A stretch of DNA of 60,629 nucleotides from an uncultured Lachnospiraceae bacterium. GTDB taxonomy: Bacteria > Bacillota > Clostridia > Lachnospirales > Lachnospiraceae. Positions 40,685-50,454 of the stretch are shown here, one piece after another (position 1 is the first letter of the stretch; each line of letters begins with the position of its first letter). The translations under genes and the position numbers were made by a program. The notes beneath the pieces are model-generated. The model saw only the letters and a program-made list of their open reading frames with translations, did no database searches and had not been told where the DNA came from. The stretch is from the NCBI GenBank assembly GCA_910588865.1, contig CAJUSJ010000016.1, positions 1-60,629 on the forward strand, read 5' to 3'.

Positions 40685-42466
40685 ATGAAGACAGGCATAC
40701 TGTTAAAAAGGTTTATTCCATATTATAGAAAATATGTGGGAGTCATGTGTATGGACTTATTTTGTGCGGCCCTGACCACGGTGTGTGAGATGGTGCTGCC
40801 TCTGATCCTGCGCTATATCACCAATGTGGGCATGACCGATCTCCAGTCCCTGACCGTGAAAACCATCCTGACCATCGGAGCCGTCTACTTTGTGCTGAGG
40901 ATCATTGACGGCATGGCCAGCTACTATATGGCGTACACAGGCCATGTGATGGGCGCTGCTATTGAGACGGACATGAGGGAGGATGCCTTCGGCCATCTCC
41001 AGAAGCTGTCGGACAATTATTTCAACAACACCAAGGTGGGTCAGATCATGGCCAGGATCACCAGTGACCTGTTTGATGTGACAGAATTCGCCCACCACTG
41101 TCCGGAGGAATTTTTCATCGCTTTTTTAAAAGGCGCGGTGTCCTTTGTCATACTTTCCAGGATCAATGTGCTGCTGACCGTGATTATCTTTGTGCTGATC
41201 CCGGTGATGGCCATCTCCTGCACCTATTTTAATCTGCAGGTGAGGAAGGCTTTCAAACAGCAGAGAAACCACATCGGTGAGCTGAACGCCAGGATCGAGG
41301 ACAGCCTTCTGGGCAACAAGGTGGTCAGGGCTTTTGCCAACGAGAAGATGGAGATCGACAAGTTCAACCATGACAACCAGGAATTTTTAAAGATTAAACG
41401 TCAGACTTACCGGTATATGGCGGCATTTCAGAATACGATCCGTATTTTTGACGGGCTCATGTATGTGGTGGTCATCGTGGCGGGAGGGATCTTTATGGTC
41501 CGGGGCCTGATCGCTCCAGCGGATTTGGTGGCCTACACCCTCTATGTGACCACTCTCTTAGCCACCATCCGCCGCATCATCGAGTTTGCCGAGCAGTTTC
41601 AGAGGGGTATGACGGGAGTTGAGCGGTTTATGGAGCTGATGGACGCGGATGTGGACATCTTTGACGAGGAAGGAGCGGCACCGTTAAAGAATGTGGAGGG
41701 GGAGATTTCTTTTAAGAATGTTTCCTTTGAATACCCGGATGACCACACTCCGGTGCTGTCAGATATCAACCTTACCATCAGACCTGGCGAGAAGGTGGCT
41801 CTGGTGGGCCCATCCGGCGGCGGAAAGACCACCATGTGCAATCTGATTCCCAGATTCTACGACCCGACCCAGGGGGAGATCCTGCTGGATGGACAGAATA
41901 TCAGAGGGGTCACCTTGGAGAGCCTCAGGGGCAGCGTGGGGGTGGTCCAGCAGGACGTGTACCTGTTCTCGGGAAGCGTTTATGAGAATATCGCTTATGG
42001 AAGGCCGGGGGCCAGCCGCCAGGAAGTGGTGGAGGCGGCGAAGCTGGCTGGAGCCCATGAATTTATAGAAGAATTAAAAGACGGGTATGATACCTATGTA
42101 GGCGAGCGGGGTGTGAAGCTGTCAGGAGGGCAGAAGCAGCGAATCAGCATTGCCAGGGTATTTTTAAAAGCTCCCAAGGTGCTTCTTCTGGATGAGGCCA
42201 CAGCCGCGCTGGACAATGAAAGCGAACACCTGGTGTCCGAATCCCTTGAGAAGCTGGCAAAGGGAAGGACAACCCTGACCATCGCTCACCGCCTGACCAC
42301 CATCCACGGCGCGGACAGGATTCTGGTGCTGTCGGGAAGCCGCATCGTGGAGGAAGGAAACCATGAGACGCTTATGGCCAAAAAAGGGATCTATTACCAG
42401 CTGTACACTTCCGCCAGCATAGGCGGGGGAGTCCAGGGCGGCAATCTGGCGGCAGCCGGAGCCTGA
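40685..42466 (+). CDS. ABC exporter, fused membrane and ATPase domains
   Basis: A 593-residue half-transporter. Residues 1-320 carry six membrane helices; 345-580 are the ATPase with Walker A GPSGGGKTT, signature LSGGQKQRISIARV, Walker B VLLLDEATAALD and H-loop TIAHRLTT. It works as a homodimer exporting lipids, peptides or drugs; the substrate cannot be told. ATG at 40685 follows AGGAGACAGGG; the frame is open to 40613 but that start lacks spacing. It is followed 45 bp on by a degV gene. Confidence 0.9.
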   Translation: MKTGILLKRFIPYYRKYVGVMCMDLFCAALTTVCEMVLPLILRYITNVGMTDLQSLTVKTILTIGAVYFVLRIIDGMASYYMAYTGHVMGAAIETDMREDAFGHLQKLSDNYFNNTKVGQIMARITSDLFDVTEFAHHCPEEFFIAFLKGAVSFVILSRINVLLTVIIFVLIPVMAISCTYFNLQVRKAFKQQRNHIGELNARIEDSLLGNKVVRAFANEKMEIDKFNHDNQEFLKIKRQTYRYMAAFQNTIRIFDGLMYVVVIVAGGIFMVRGLIAPADLVAYTLYVTTLLATIRRIIEFAEQFQRGMTGVERFMELMDADVDIFDEEGAAPLKNVEGEISFKNVSFEYPDDHTPVLSDINLTIRPGEKVALVGPSGGGKTTMCNLIPRFYDPTQGEILLDGQNIRGVTLESLRGSVGVVQQDVYLFSGSVYENIAYGRPGASRQEVVEAAKLAGAHEFIEELKDGYDTYVGERGVKLSGGQKQRISIARVFLKAPKVLLLDEATAALDNESEHLVSESLEKLAKGRTTLTIAHRLTTIHGADRILVLSGSRIVEEGNHETLMAKKGIYYQLYTSASIGGGVQGGNLAAAGA

Positions 42467-42511
42467 ATCAGATTATGACCTTATTATAATGTAAAAAAGG
42501 AGTTTGATATT

Positions 42512-43375
42512 ATGAGAACAGCTATTGTGACGGACAGCAACAGCGGGATCACCCAGATACAGGCAAGAGAACTGGGGGTATTTGTGCTGCCCATGCCTTT
42601 TACCATCAATGGGCAGGATTACTATGAAGATATTAACCTGACCCAGAGGGAATTTTATGAAAAGCTTAAGGATGGCAGCGATATCTCCACCTCCCAGCCC
42701 TCTCCGGAGTCTGTGACCAATCTGTGGGATGAGATCTTAAAGGATTACGACCAGATCGCGCACATCCCCATGTCCAGCGGGCTGAGCGGTTCCTGTCAGA
42801 CCGCTTTGATGCTGGCAGAGGATTATGAGGGGAAGGTGGAGGTGGTGAATAATCAGAGGATCTCCGTGACCCAGAGGCAGTCTGTGCTGGATGCCAGACA
42901 GATGGCAGAGCGGGGAAAGACCGCGGGGGAGATCAAAGAGTATCTGGAGGCCACCAAATTTGATTCCAGCATTTACATTATGCTGGACACCTTAAAATAC
43001 TTGAAAAAAGGAGGCCGGATCACCCCTGCCGCCGCGGCCCTGGGTACCCTTCTCAAGCTAAAGCCAGTGCTTCAGATCCAGGGGGAGAAGCTGGACGCTT
43101 TCGCGAAGGCAAGGACCGTAAAACAGGCAAAGAGCATTATGATCAATGCCATTACCCGGGACATGGAGCAGCGGTTTAAAGACGCGGGCGGCGAGAAGAT
43201 CCACTTAAGCATCGCCCACACGGAGAATGAGGCGGCGGCCCTGGAGCTTAGGGAGGAGCTTAAGTCCGCGTTCCCGGCCACCGGGGAGATCAACATTGAT
43301 CCGCTTTCCTTAAGCGTCAGCTGCCATATCGGGCCGGGAGCCCTGGCCATTGCCTGCGCGAAGGCCATGGAGTAG
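42512..43375 (+). CDS. DegV-family fatty-acid-binding protein
   Basis: A 287-residue soluble protein of the DegV/FakB family, which holds a fatty acid in a deep pocket and presents it to the FakA kinase. AIVTDSNSGIT at 3-13, STSQPSPE near 62, IPMSSGLSGSCQTA near 90, LKYLKKGGRITPAAA near 160 and the C-terminal HIGPGALAIA are the family marks. RBS AAGGAG precedes the ATG. The fakA partner is not in the window. Confidence 0.92.
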   Translation: MRTAIVTDSNSGITQIQARELGVFVLPMPFTINGQDYYEDINLTQREFYEKLKDGSDISTSQPSPESVTNLWDEILKDYDQIAHIPMSSGLSGSCQTALMLAEDYEGKVEVVNNQRISVTQRQSVLDARQMAERGKTAGEIKEYLEATKFDSSIYIMLDTLKYLKKGGRITPAAAALGTLLKLKPVLQIQGEKLDAFAKARTVKQAKSIMINAITRDMEQRFKDAGGEKIHLSIAHTENEAAALELREELKSAFPATGEINIDPLSLSVSCHIGPGALAIACAKAME

Positions 43376-43387
43376 AGGAGGAGCGGA

Positions 43388-44854
43388 TTGTTAGAGAGGA
43401 TAAAGGAGAGGCTGTGGGGGGGCGGCATCAGCATGAAACTGCCGCTGTTCCTTCTGTTTTTGATGACAGGATTTTTCCCCATGTACATTTTGGGAAAGGT
43501 GACGGACCAGTCTTTCCGACAGACTCAGATCGATTCCAGAGTCATGGAGGTCCAGAATCAGTGCCTGATCATCAGCAACCGGATGAGCCGGTCAGGGTAT
43601 ATGAGCGAGGAGAGCCGGGATTCTACGGTAGATGTGGAGCTGGACACCATCGCGGCTATTTTTAACGGGAGGATTGTGGTGGTCAACCGGAATTTCAAGG
43701 TGATCAAAGACACCTTCCGTCTGGCAGAGGGGCGGACCCATGTGGCGGAAGAGGTTATCCGCTGTTTTCAGGGAGAGAGCGGCAGCAGGCTGGAGCGGGA
43801 CAAGCATTATTTTGCCCTGGCGGTGCCCATTTACAATAACACGGAGGAGAAGAACATTGAGGGAGTGCTGGTGGCCACCGCTTCCACGGAGAATCTCATG
43901 GACATGGCGGAGCGGGTGTCCGAGAAGGCGGCATTTTTCCAGATGGTGACCTTCTGGCTTATCGTTCTGGCGTCCGCTGCCCTGGTGATGATCCTGATGA
44001 AGCCTTTTGAAAGCCTCCAGAAGGTGATGAATCGGGTAGCTGACGGCAATTTGGATCAGGCGATCTCGGAGAATGCCTATAAGGAAACCAGGAAACTGTC
44101 CATGGCGATCCAGAACACCCTGACCAAGTTAAAGACCGTGGACCAGTCTAGGGATGAATTTGTGTCCAATGTGTCCCATGAGCTGAAGACGCCTATCACT
44201 TCCATACGGGTGCTGGCGGATTCTCTTATGAGCATGGACGATGTGCCGGTGGAGCTGTACCGGGAGTTTATGACCGACATTTCCGACGAAATTGACCGTG
44301 AGAGCAAGATTATTGACGATCTTCTGTCCCTTGTGAAGATGGATAAATCCGTGGCAGAGCTGAACGTGGCCCAGTTGGACATCAATGGCCTGGTTCAGCA
44401 GATCTTAAAGAGGCTGCGGCCTATTGCCAGGAAGAGAAATGTGGAGCTGATTTTTGAGAGCATCCGGGAGGTGACCGCGGATGTGGATGAGGTGAAGCTG
44501 TCCCTGGCCATTAACAATCTTGTGGAGAATGCCATTAAGTACAATGTGGAGGATGGATGGGTTCGGGTCATACTGGATGCGGACCACAAGTTTTTCTATG
44601 TAAAGGTGTCGGATTCAGGGATCGGCATACCTGAGGAATTCCAGGAGCAGGTGTTTGAGCGGTTCTACCGGGTGGACAAGGCCCGCTCCCGGGAGACCGG
44701 AGGAACAGGCCTGGGGCTTGCCATCACAAGAAAAGTGATTCTCATGCACCACGGGGCGGTCCGCCTGGTGAGTAAGGAAGGAGAGGGCTCCACCTTTATC
44801 GTCAGGATTCCATTAAGTTATATTTCGGGAAGCCGGCAGCTGCCAACACCCTGA
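43388..44854 (+). CDS. Sensor histidine kinase without a neighbouring response regulator
   Basis: A 488-residue membrane kinase. One membrane helix (about 16-36), an extracytoplasmic sensor part to about 185, a second helix, HAMP linker, then HisKA with phospho-acceptor His264 in VSHELKTPITSIRV. The ATPase domain shows N-box NNLVENAIKYN, G1 DSGIGIPEEF and G2 GGTGLGLAITRK. TTG start at 43388 with GGAGGAG 4-10 bases before. It is followed 24 bp later by a GerMN lipoprotein, so the two are likely co-expressed. No receiver-domain gene is next to it. Confidence 0.92.
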   Translation: MLERIKERLWGGGISMKLPLFLLFLMTGFFPMYILGKVTDQSFRQTQIDSRVMEVQNQCLIISNRMSRSGYMSEESRDSTVDVELDTIAAIFNGRIVVVNRNFKVIKDTFRLAEGRTHVAEEVIRCFQGESGSRLERDKHYFALAVPIYNNTEEKNIEGVLVATASTENLMDMAERVSEKAAFFQMVTFWLIVLASAALVMILMKPFESLQKVMNRVADGNLDQAISENAYKETRKLSMAIQNTLTKLKTVDQSRDEFVSNVSHELKTPITSIRVLADSLMSMDDVPVELYREFMTDISDEIDRESKIIDDLLSLVKMDKSVAELNVAQLDINGLVQQILKRLRPIARKRNVELIFESIREVTADVDEVKLSLAINNLVENAIKYNVEDGWVRVILDADHKFFYVKVSDSGIGIPEEFQEQVFERFYRVDKARSRETGGTGLGLAITRKVILMHHGAVRLVSKEGEGSTFIVRIPLSYISGSRQLPTP

Positions 44855-44878
44855 TGGGCTACATAGGAGGAAAGCAAA

Positions 44879-45826
44879 ATGAGGAAGGGGCAAAGGATGG
44901 GAAAGAAAATATGGCTGCTGCTGCTCCTTCTGGTGATGGCGGCAGCGGCAGGATGCGGTAAAGAAAAGGAACCAGAGACAACGCCTGAGGGGACATACAG
45001 GATCTATTACCTGAACTCTTCCATGACCAGGCTGATGCCTCAGGAGTATTATACGGAGACAAAAGATCAGGGGGAGCTGATCCGGGAGCTGATGAACCAG
45101 TTCCTCAATGTGCCAAATGATGTGGACAGTCAGGTGGCCCTGTCGGACAAGGCCGGGTATCTGGGATACCGCCAGGAAGACCAGGTGCTGTTTCTCTATT
45201 TTGACGCCGGGTACGGAAGCAGGGTGAACATGAGCGCCACAAGGGAGATTTTGTGCAGGGCGGCGCTGACCAAGACCATGACTCAGATCGAAGGCATTGA
45301 CTATATAAGCATCTATGTGGCAGACCAGCCCCTTCTGGACTCCTACGGAAATCCGGTGGGAATGCTGTCGGACTCGGATTTTATTGAGGGCATCAGCGAC
45401 ATCAATTCCTATGAGAAGAGCCAGCTGAAGCTGTTTTTCGCTGATGAGACCGGGGAACGACTGGTGGAGGAGAACCGGGAGGTGGTGTACAGCGTCAACA
45501 CTTCCAGAGAGAGGCTGATCGTGGAAGAATTGATCAGGGGTCCTCAGACCCTGGGCCATTACCGGACCCTGCCGGAAGGGACCAAGCTTCTCAGCGTGTC
45601 TCTCAATGAGAACATCTGTTATATTAATTTTGATTCTACCTTTTTAAACAATACACTGGAAGTCAACGAGTATATTCCGATCTATTCGATCGTCAACTCG
45701 CTGTCAGAGATTTCCAGTGTCAGCAAAGTTCAGATCACCATCAATGGGTCTCAGGATGTGATGTTTCGGGATATCGTGTCCTTGAATACCCAGTTTGAGA
45801 GGAATCTGGAGATTGGAGAAGAGTAA
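44879..45826 (+). CDS. GerMN-domain lipoprotein
   Basis: A 315-residue exported lipoprotein with lipobox AAAAGC near residue 22. Two copies of the GerMN (sporulation/germination-type) fold are visible, each ending in the hydrophobic-polar pattern QILFLYF-like or ICYINFDSTFLNN. The second copy includes VEELIRGPQ, typical of GerMN. Family members include GerM of Bacillus spores and LpqB of Actinobacteria, which works with the MtrB kinase. Its place just after a sensor kinase suggests a role in signalling, which is an inference. RBS AGGAGG precedes ATG 44879. Confidence 0.82.
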   Translation: MRKGQRMGKKIWLLLLLLVMAAAAGCGKEKEPETTPEGTYRIYYLNSSMTRLMPQEYYTETKDQGELIRELMNQFLNVPNDVDSQVALSDKAGYLGYRQEDQVLFLYFDAGYGSRVNMSATREILCRAALTKTMTQIEGIDYISIYVADQPLLDSYGNPVGMLSDSDFIEGISDINSYEKSQLKLFFADETGERLVEENREVVYSVNTSRERLIVEELIRGPQTLGHYRTLPEGTKLLSVSLNENICYINFDSTFLNNTLEVNEYIPIYSIVNSLSEISSVSKVQITINGSQDVMFRDIVSLNTQFERNLEIGEE

Positions 45827-45834
45827 AACAGAAT

Positions 45835-48210
45835 ATGAAAAGACCACTGGAATATATAGCAGGGGGATTCGTACTTGGAGAGGTATTGGCTCTGCTGCCT
45901 GTGGTGTGGATGGTAGGGATCCTGACCGCTGTGACGGCTGGGGTCTGTTACTTGTGGAAGAGAGACGGCAGGAGCCTTTTGTGGTGGCTTCTGCCGTTTG
46001 CTTGCGCGGCAGGACTTTTGTGTGTCAGAAGGGATCTGACATCCTGGCAGGATTACCGCCGGACCGCTGAGACGGTGAAGGGAGAGAAGATCCGGCTTTG
46101 GGGGACGGTCTGGGGGATACGGGAGAGGAAAGGGAGGGAAGGACTGACCCTGGAGCTTAAAGATGTGGCCTTTGAGACAGAAGGCGGGAGGGAAAGCTTT
46201 GGGGCTGTGTTGGCTTATGTGGATGAACCGGATAGGGAATTGGCTGTGGGCATGGGGCTGGGACTCACAGGGGAGCTGGCTTTGTTCGACAGGGCCCGCA
46301 ATCCAGGGGAGTTCGACCTTGGAAAATACTACCATGCCCTGGGAATTGAAGGCCGGTTTTACGGGAAGGAGCTGGAGGTGTGTTCCGAGGACAGACGGCC
46401 TTATTTTGAGGCCATCCGGGGGATTCGAAGCCGCGCCGCGGGAGTTATCGACTCAATATGCGGGGAGAAGGACAGAGGGATCTTCCGGGCCATGGTGCTG
46501 GGTGAGAAATCGGAACTCTCCGCTGAGATACGGAAACTGTATCAGAGCAGCGGAATCGCCCACCTGCTGGCTGTCAGCGGACTCCATATCTCCATGATCG
46601 GTCTGGGAACTTTCGGAATTTTAAGGAAAATGGGGCTGGGGCCGGCAGGCAGCGGGCTTTTGGGAGGCATTGTGACGGTGAGCTATGGGGTGCTGGCAGG
46701 GGGGCCGGGGATCTCCGCCAGCGTGGTCCGGGCGGTGATAATGGCCCTGGCGCAGATGACGGCCGTGTGTCTGGGAAGGACTTACGATCTCAGGACAGCC
46801 TTGGGGGTCAGCGCCCTGACACTGCTGCTCCAGTCTCCTACACTGCTGTTTCAGGCTGGCTTTCAGCTGTCCTTTGGGGCAGTGCTGGCTCTGGGGGCGG
46901 CGGAGCCGGTTGTGGAGAAGTGGCTGGGGGCGCAAAAGGGGTATCAGAAGACCCTGCTGGCGGGCGCGGTGATCCAGCTGGCCACATGTCCGGTGATTTT
47001 GTACCATTATTTTGAATATCCGCCCTATGGAATAATGCTGAACCTGATGGTGATCCCCCTTATGTCCTGGGTGCTGCTGTCCGGGATCCTGGGTACAGCC
47101 CTGGGAAGTTTGTCCATAGCATGGGGTACCGGGGCAATTGGGGCAGGTCATTATGTGCTGGAATTTTATCAGTGGATCTGTGAGAAAACCCAGTCCCTTC
47201 CCGGATCCCTGGTTGTGGCGGGAAGGCCGGAAAAATGGCAGATGGGGATCTATGCTTTGGGCTGGGCCGTGTTTCTCACAATCATGTGGCTGAAAGCGGA
47301 AAGGGAGGAGAGCGGGGGCGAATGTCTCCGGGGCACAGGGCTGAGAAGGCTGGCCGGTTTTATCCTTTTTGCCGCGGGGAGTCTGGGGATTCTCATGATT
47401 CCGGTTCCCCCAAGGGATCTGACAGTGACCTTTCTTGATGTGGGACAGGGGGACGGGATCTGTATCCGCGCGGAGGATCTGGTGATCCTGGTGGACGGCG
47501 GCAGCACGGACAGGAAAAATCTGGGGACTCAGGTGTTGGAGCCCTTTTTGAAGAGTCAGGGGATCCGGCAGGTGGACTATGTCATTGTCAGCCACGGGGA
47601 TCAGGACCATATATCAGGGATCCAGGAGATTCTGGAGGAAGACAGGGGAATCCAGGTGAAGAATCTGGTGCTCCCCTGGCTTGGAAGGGACGGGACTGAC
47701 GGGGTTTACGGAAAGCTGGAAAAGCAGGCCGAGGATCACGGCGCGGCGGTGGCATGGATGAAGAGGGGAGACTGTCTTAGGTGGAATGGGCTGAAGATCG
47801 ATTGTTTATACTCTGGTGAGTCATGGCAGATGGGGACAGCGGGAGACCGGAATGACCACTCCCTCCTTCTGCGCGTGGGGTACGGCATGGCAGGGATTTT
47901 GCTGACAGGAGACATGAGCGGGGGAGGAGAATACAGATGGCTGGAATACGGGGAAATACCCAGCGTTCAGGTGCTGAAAGTGGCGCATCACGGCTCTGCC
48001 TACTCTACAGAAGAAGAATTTCTGCGGAGGATACAGCCGGAGCTGGCGGTGATCTCCTGCGGGGAAGGCAACCGATACGGCCATCCCGCGCCAGAGACCG
48101 TCGAACGCCTGAAGGATCAGGGGATTTTGTGGTACCTGACACAGGAGCGGGGGGCGGTTATGGTGGAGACGGACGGGGAAAAGCTGCGGGTAAATACCTA
48201 TGTTCCGTAA
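45835..48210 (+). CDS. comEC: DNA-uptake channel protein ComEC/Rec2
   Basis: A 791-residue inner-membrane protein. Residues 1-200 include the N-terminal membrane helices and OB-like DUF4131 segment; 220-500 are the competence domain with AHLLAVSGLHISMIGLG; 540-790 are a metallo-beta-lactamase-like domain with LDVGQGDGI, VILVDGG, VSHGDQDHISGI and VLKVAHHGSAYST. It moves single-stranded DNA into the cytoplasm in transformable bacteria. Other competence genes are not in the window; in many Clostridia comEC is conserved without known competence. Starts 8 bp after the GerMN stop. Confidence 0.92.
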   Translation: MKRPLEYIAGGFVLGEVLALLPVVWMVGILTAVTAGVCYLWKRDGRSLLWWLLPFACAAGLLCVRRDLTSWQDYRRTAETVKGEKIRLWGTVWGIRERKGREGLTLELKDVAFETEGGRESFGAVLAYVDEPDRELAVGMGLGLTGELALFDRARNPGEFDLGKYYHALGIEGRFYGKELEVCSEDRRPYFEAIRGIRSRAAGVIDSICGEKDRGIFRAMVLGEKSELSAEIRKLYQSSGIAHLLAVSGLHISMIGLGTFGILRKMGLGPAGSGLLGGIVTVSYGVLAGGPGISASVVRAVIMALAQMTAVCLGRTYDLRTALGVSALTLLLQSPTLLFQAGFQLSFGAVLALGAAEPVVEKWLGAQKGYQKTLLAGAVIQLATCPVILYHYFEYPPYGIMLNLMVIPLMSWVLLSGILGTALGSLSIAWGTGAIGAGHYVLEFYQWICEKTQSLPGSLVVAGRPEKWQMGIYALGWAVFLTIMWLKAEREESGGECLRGTGLRRLAGFILFAAGSLGILMIPVPPRDLTVTFLDVGQGDGICIRAEDLVILVDGGSTDRKNLGTQVLEPFLKSQGIRQVDYVIVSHGDQDHISGIQEILEEDRGIQVKNLVLPWLGRDGTDGVYGKLEKQAEDHGAAVAWMKRGDCLRWNGLKIDCLYSGESWQMGTAGDRNDHSLLLRVGYGMAGILLTGDMSGGGEYRWLEYGEIPSVQVLKVAHHGSAYSTEEEFLRRIQPELAVISCGEGNRYGHPAPETVERLKDQGILWYLTQERGAVMVETDGEKLRVNTYVP

Positions 48211-48324
48211 CCAGAATACAAAGATTTTATCACAAGGACAAGGCGTTATATCTTTACAACATTTGTCCTTTCTTATATAATATAGGCAGTAATAATCGCG
48301 GCATAGAGAAAAGAGGTGTTAAAA

Positions 48325-48513
48325 GTGAACGGTGCTGAAAAAATAAAATACGCGATGGATGAGTTTAAGGAGATTCAGGAGTATATGGCTGTCGCGAGAG
48401 AGGAAAATGCTGTAAGAACATATGCTATGTTAAAGAAAAAATATGTCCATATAAAAGCATTGCTCGCCAGCTTGGATGTGGATCTCACCGATATTGACGA
48501 GATCAAAGAATAA
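48325..48513 (+). CDS. Small acidic helical protein of unknown function
   Basis: About 62 residues, starting GTG at 48325 with AAAGAGG 8 bases upstream. All-helical look with a charged heptad pattern (EKIKYAMDEFKEIQEYM ... LLASLDVDLTDIDEIKE). I do not recognise it. It ends 44 bp before the next small gene's start and is probably co-transcribed with it. Confidence 0.55.
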   Translation: MNGAEKIKYAMDEFKEIQEYMAVAREENAVRTYAMLKKKYVHIKALLASLDVDLTDIDEIKE

Positions 48514-48556
48514 TAAGGGCCCAAGGAGTGCGGGTGAGGGAGGAGAGCAGAGGAAG

Positions 48557-48955
48557 ATGAACGCGGAAGGCGGTTTTTTCAAGGCAGGGATGAAGTACAT
48601 TCTCGCGGGAGTGGCACTGATCCTTATAGTGGTAGTGATTTCGGTTATACCGAGAAGAGAGGATAGCCATGATGATACCTGGATGGTGGAGATCCGGGTG
48701 GTAGAGAAAGCGATTTCCCAAATAGGCGGGGAAGATGTCTATGTGATCCGCGCTGAGGACCGAGAGGGCAGGGAAGCGATCTACGAGATCAATAAAAAGG
48801 CGTTGAACGAACGGCTTGAGGTAGAAGGCGTGTACAATGAGATAAAAGAGGGAAAGTACTATAAGTTCAAGATGGCGGACAGGGATGAATACGACAGCCA
48901 CTATCCGGTGGTCTGCGGCGCTGTCAGCTTGATTGAGGGCTTTTCACAGCAGTAA
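48557..48955 (+). CDS. Small single-pass membrane protein of unknown function
   Basis: About 132 residues. One N-terminal membrane helix (YILAGVALILIVVVISVI, about 12-30) and an extracytoplasmic beta-rich domain of about 100 residues with YVIRAEDREGREAIYEINKKAL, which looks like a small OB- or YxeA-like fold. ATG at 48557 follows GGAGGAGAGCAGAGG; a longer frame upstream has no ribosome site. No family recognised. Confidence 0.6.
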   Translation: MNAEGGFFKAGMKYILAGVALILIVVVISVIPRREDSHDDTWMVEIRVVEKAISQIGGEDVYVIRAEDREGREAIYEINKKALNERLEVEGVYNEIKEGKYYKFKMADRDEYDSHYPVVCGAVSLIEGFSQQ

Positions 48956-48981
48956 AGCAATGTGACGCAAGAAAAATCCTC

Positions 48982-49012
48982 TTGACTCTACAACCGTTGT
49001 AGACATTATAGT
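48982..49012 (+). promoter_or_regulatory. MerR-type long-spacer promoter of the MATE gene
   Basis: TTGACT at 48982-48987 and TATAGT at 49007-49012 are 19 bp apart. The spacer holds the perfect inverted repeat CTACAAC-C-GTTGTAG (48988-49002). A 19-bp spacer filled by a palindrome is the hallmark of promoters activated by DNA twisting by MerR proteins. The operon encodes a MerR regulator. Confidence 0.9.
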
Positions 49013-49025
49013 AGGATACAGCGGC

Positions 49026-49060
49026 AGGGGGCTGGAACGTTAGTTTCGGCAGAGCCCCCT
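49026..49060 (+). other. Stem-loop in the MATE mRNA leader
   Basis: Perfect 8-bp stem AGGGGGCT / AGCCCCCT with a 19-base loop, starting about 6-8 bases after the predicted transcription start. No T tract follows, so mRNA stabilisation is more likely than attenuation. Confidence 0.5.
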
Positions 49061-49083
49061 GTGTGGAAGAAAGGGGATTTTCT

Positions 49084-50454
49084 ATGAAGAGGCAGGATCT
49101 TACAGAGGGGAATCTGCTGTCCGCTCTGTGCGCGTTTGCCATACCGTTTTTGCTGGCCAATATCCTTCAGTCCCTGTACGGGGCTGTGGATCTGTTTGTT
49201 GTGGGTAAATTCTGCGATGCCAGAAGCGTGGCGGCGGTTTCCACGGGAACTCAGGTTACTCAGATCGTCACCAGCTTGTCATCAGGCCTGACCCTTGGGA
49301 GCACCATTGTTATTGGTAAGTATATGGGACAGAAGGACCATGAGATGGTGAAGCGGGCTATTGGAACCACGTTGACCGTGTTTTCCGGGTTTGCCCTGGC
49401 GCTCACCGGACTCATGCTGGTCTTTGAGGCTCCGCTTCTAAGGATTCTCAACACGCCATGGGAGTCTTTTGAACTGACAATGACCTATGTGGCTGTCTGC
49501 GCCTGGGGCAACTTTTTTATCTGCGGATACAATTCCATCAGTGCCATCCTGCGGGGATATGGGGATTCCGGAAGGCCTATGATGTTTGTGGCCATGGCCT
49601 GTGTGCTGAATATTGTGCTGGATTTTGTGTTGGTGCGCTATGCCGATATGGGAGTGGCGGGCACAGCTCTGGCCACGGTGATCTCCCAGGGGGTCAGCAT
49701 GGCGGCAGCTGTGTTGTATTTGAAGAGAAATGCCTTTGTGTTTGATTTTCGGCTGTCATCCTTTAAGGTACACAGAAAGCTTGCCAGGGAGCTGGCACAG
49801 GTGGGGATCCCCATCTCTTTTCAAGAACTGATGGTGAGGATCTCCTTTTTATATCTTATGACCGTTATGAACAGCTGCGGAGTCTTCGCCGCGTCGGTTG
49901 TGGGGATCGGCAGCAAATACGACGTGTTCGCCATGCTGACAGCCACTTCCATGGCCAATGCCCTTGCCGCTGTCACAGCCCAGAACATGGGGGCAGGGAA
50001 GCCGGAGAGAGCCAGGAAAGCCTTGTGGTACAGCATGAGCTTTGCCATAGGAGTGTCTGTGCTGTTTTGGGTCTGGGCCCAGGTAAGTCCTGAGACCATG
50101 ATAGGAGCCTTCACAAAAGACCAGGAGATCATAGGGGCAGGGGTTCCGTTTTTCCGCTCCTGCAGCTACGACTACATCATGGTGGCCATGGTGTTCTGCT
50201 TAAACGGCTACCTTAACGGCAAGGCAAAGACGGTGTGGACCATGATAAGCTGCAGCGGGGGGGCACTGGTCTTAAGGATCCCCATGGTCTATCTCTTTGG
50301 AAAATACTTTGCCGATGATCTGGGGATGCTTGGAAGGATCGCTCCCATTGTTTCCGGCCTTATGGCGGCCTACACCCTTTTGTATGTTCTGTATGAGGGA
50401 AGAAAACATGGAGGATCAGAAAAAGGAACTGTTCCGGATCGGAGAGGTGTCTAA
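49084..50454 (+). CDS. MATE-family multidrug efflux pump
   Basis: A 456-residue, twelve-helix exporter of the MATE family (NorM/DinF/MepA branch). Typical segments are AIPFLLANILQSLYGAVDLFVVGKF near 20 (in part: LYGAVDLFVVGKF) and the second-half repeat VGIPISFQELMVRISF near 245. It exports cationic drugs or metabolites using Na+ or H+. ATG at 49084 follows AAAGGGG. It overlaps the MerR gene by 47 bp and is probably its regulated target. Confidence 0.92.
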   Translation: MKRQDLTEGNLLSALCAFAIPFLLANILQSLYGAVDLFVVGKFCDARSVAAVSTGTQVTQIVTSLSSGLTLGSTIVIGKYMGQKDHEMVKRAIGTTLTVFSGFALALTGLMLVFEAPLLRILNTPWESFELTMTYVAVCAWGNFFICGYNSISAILRGYGDSGRPMMFVAMACVLNIVLDFVLVRYADMGVAGTALATVISQGVSMAAAVLYLKRNAFVFDFRLSSFKVHRKLARELAQVGIPISFQELMVRISFLYLMTVMNSCGVFAASVVGIGSKYDVFAMLTATSMANALAAVTAQNMGAGKPERARKALWYSMSFAIGVSVLFWVWAQVSPETMIGAFTKDQEIIGAGVPFFRSCSYDYIMVAMVFCLNGYLNGKAKTVWTMISCSGGALVLRIPMVYLFGKYFADDLGMLGRIAPIVSGLMAAYTLLYVLYEGRKHGGSEKGTVPDRRGV

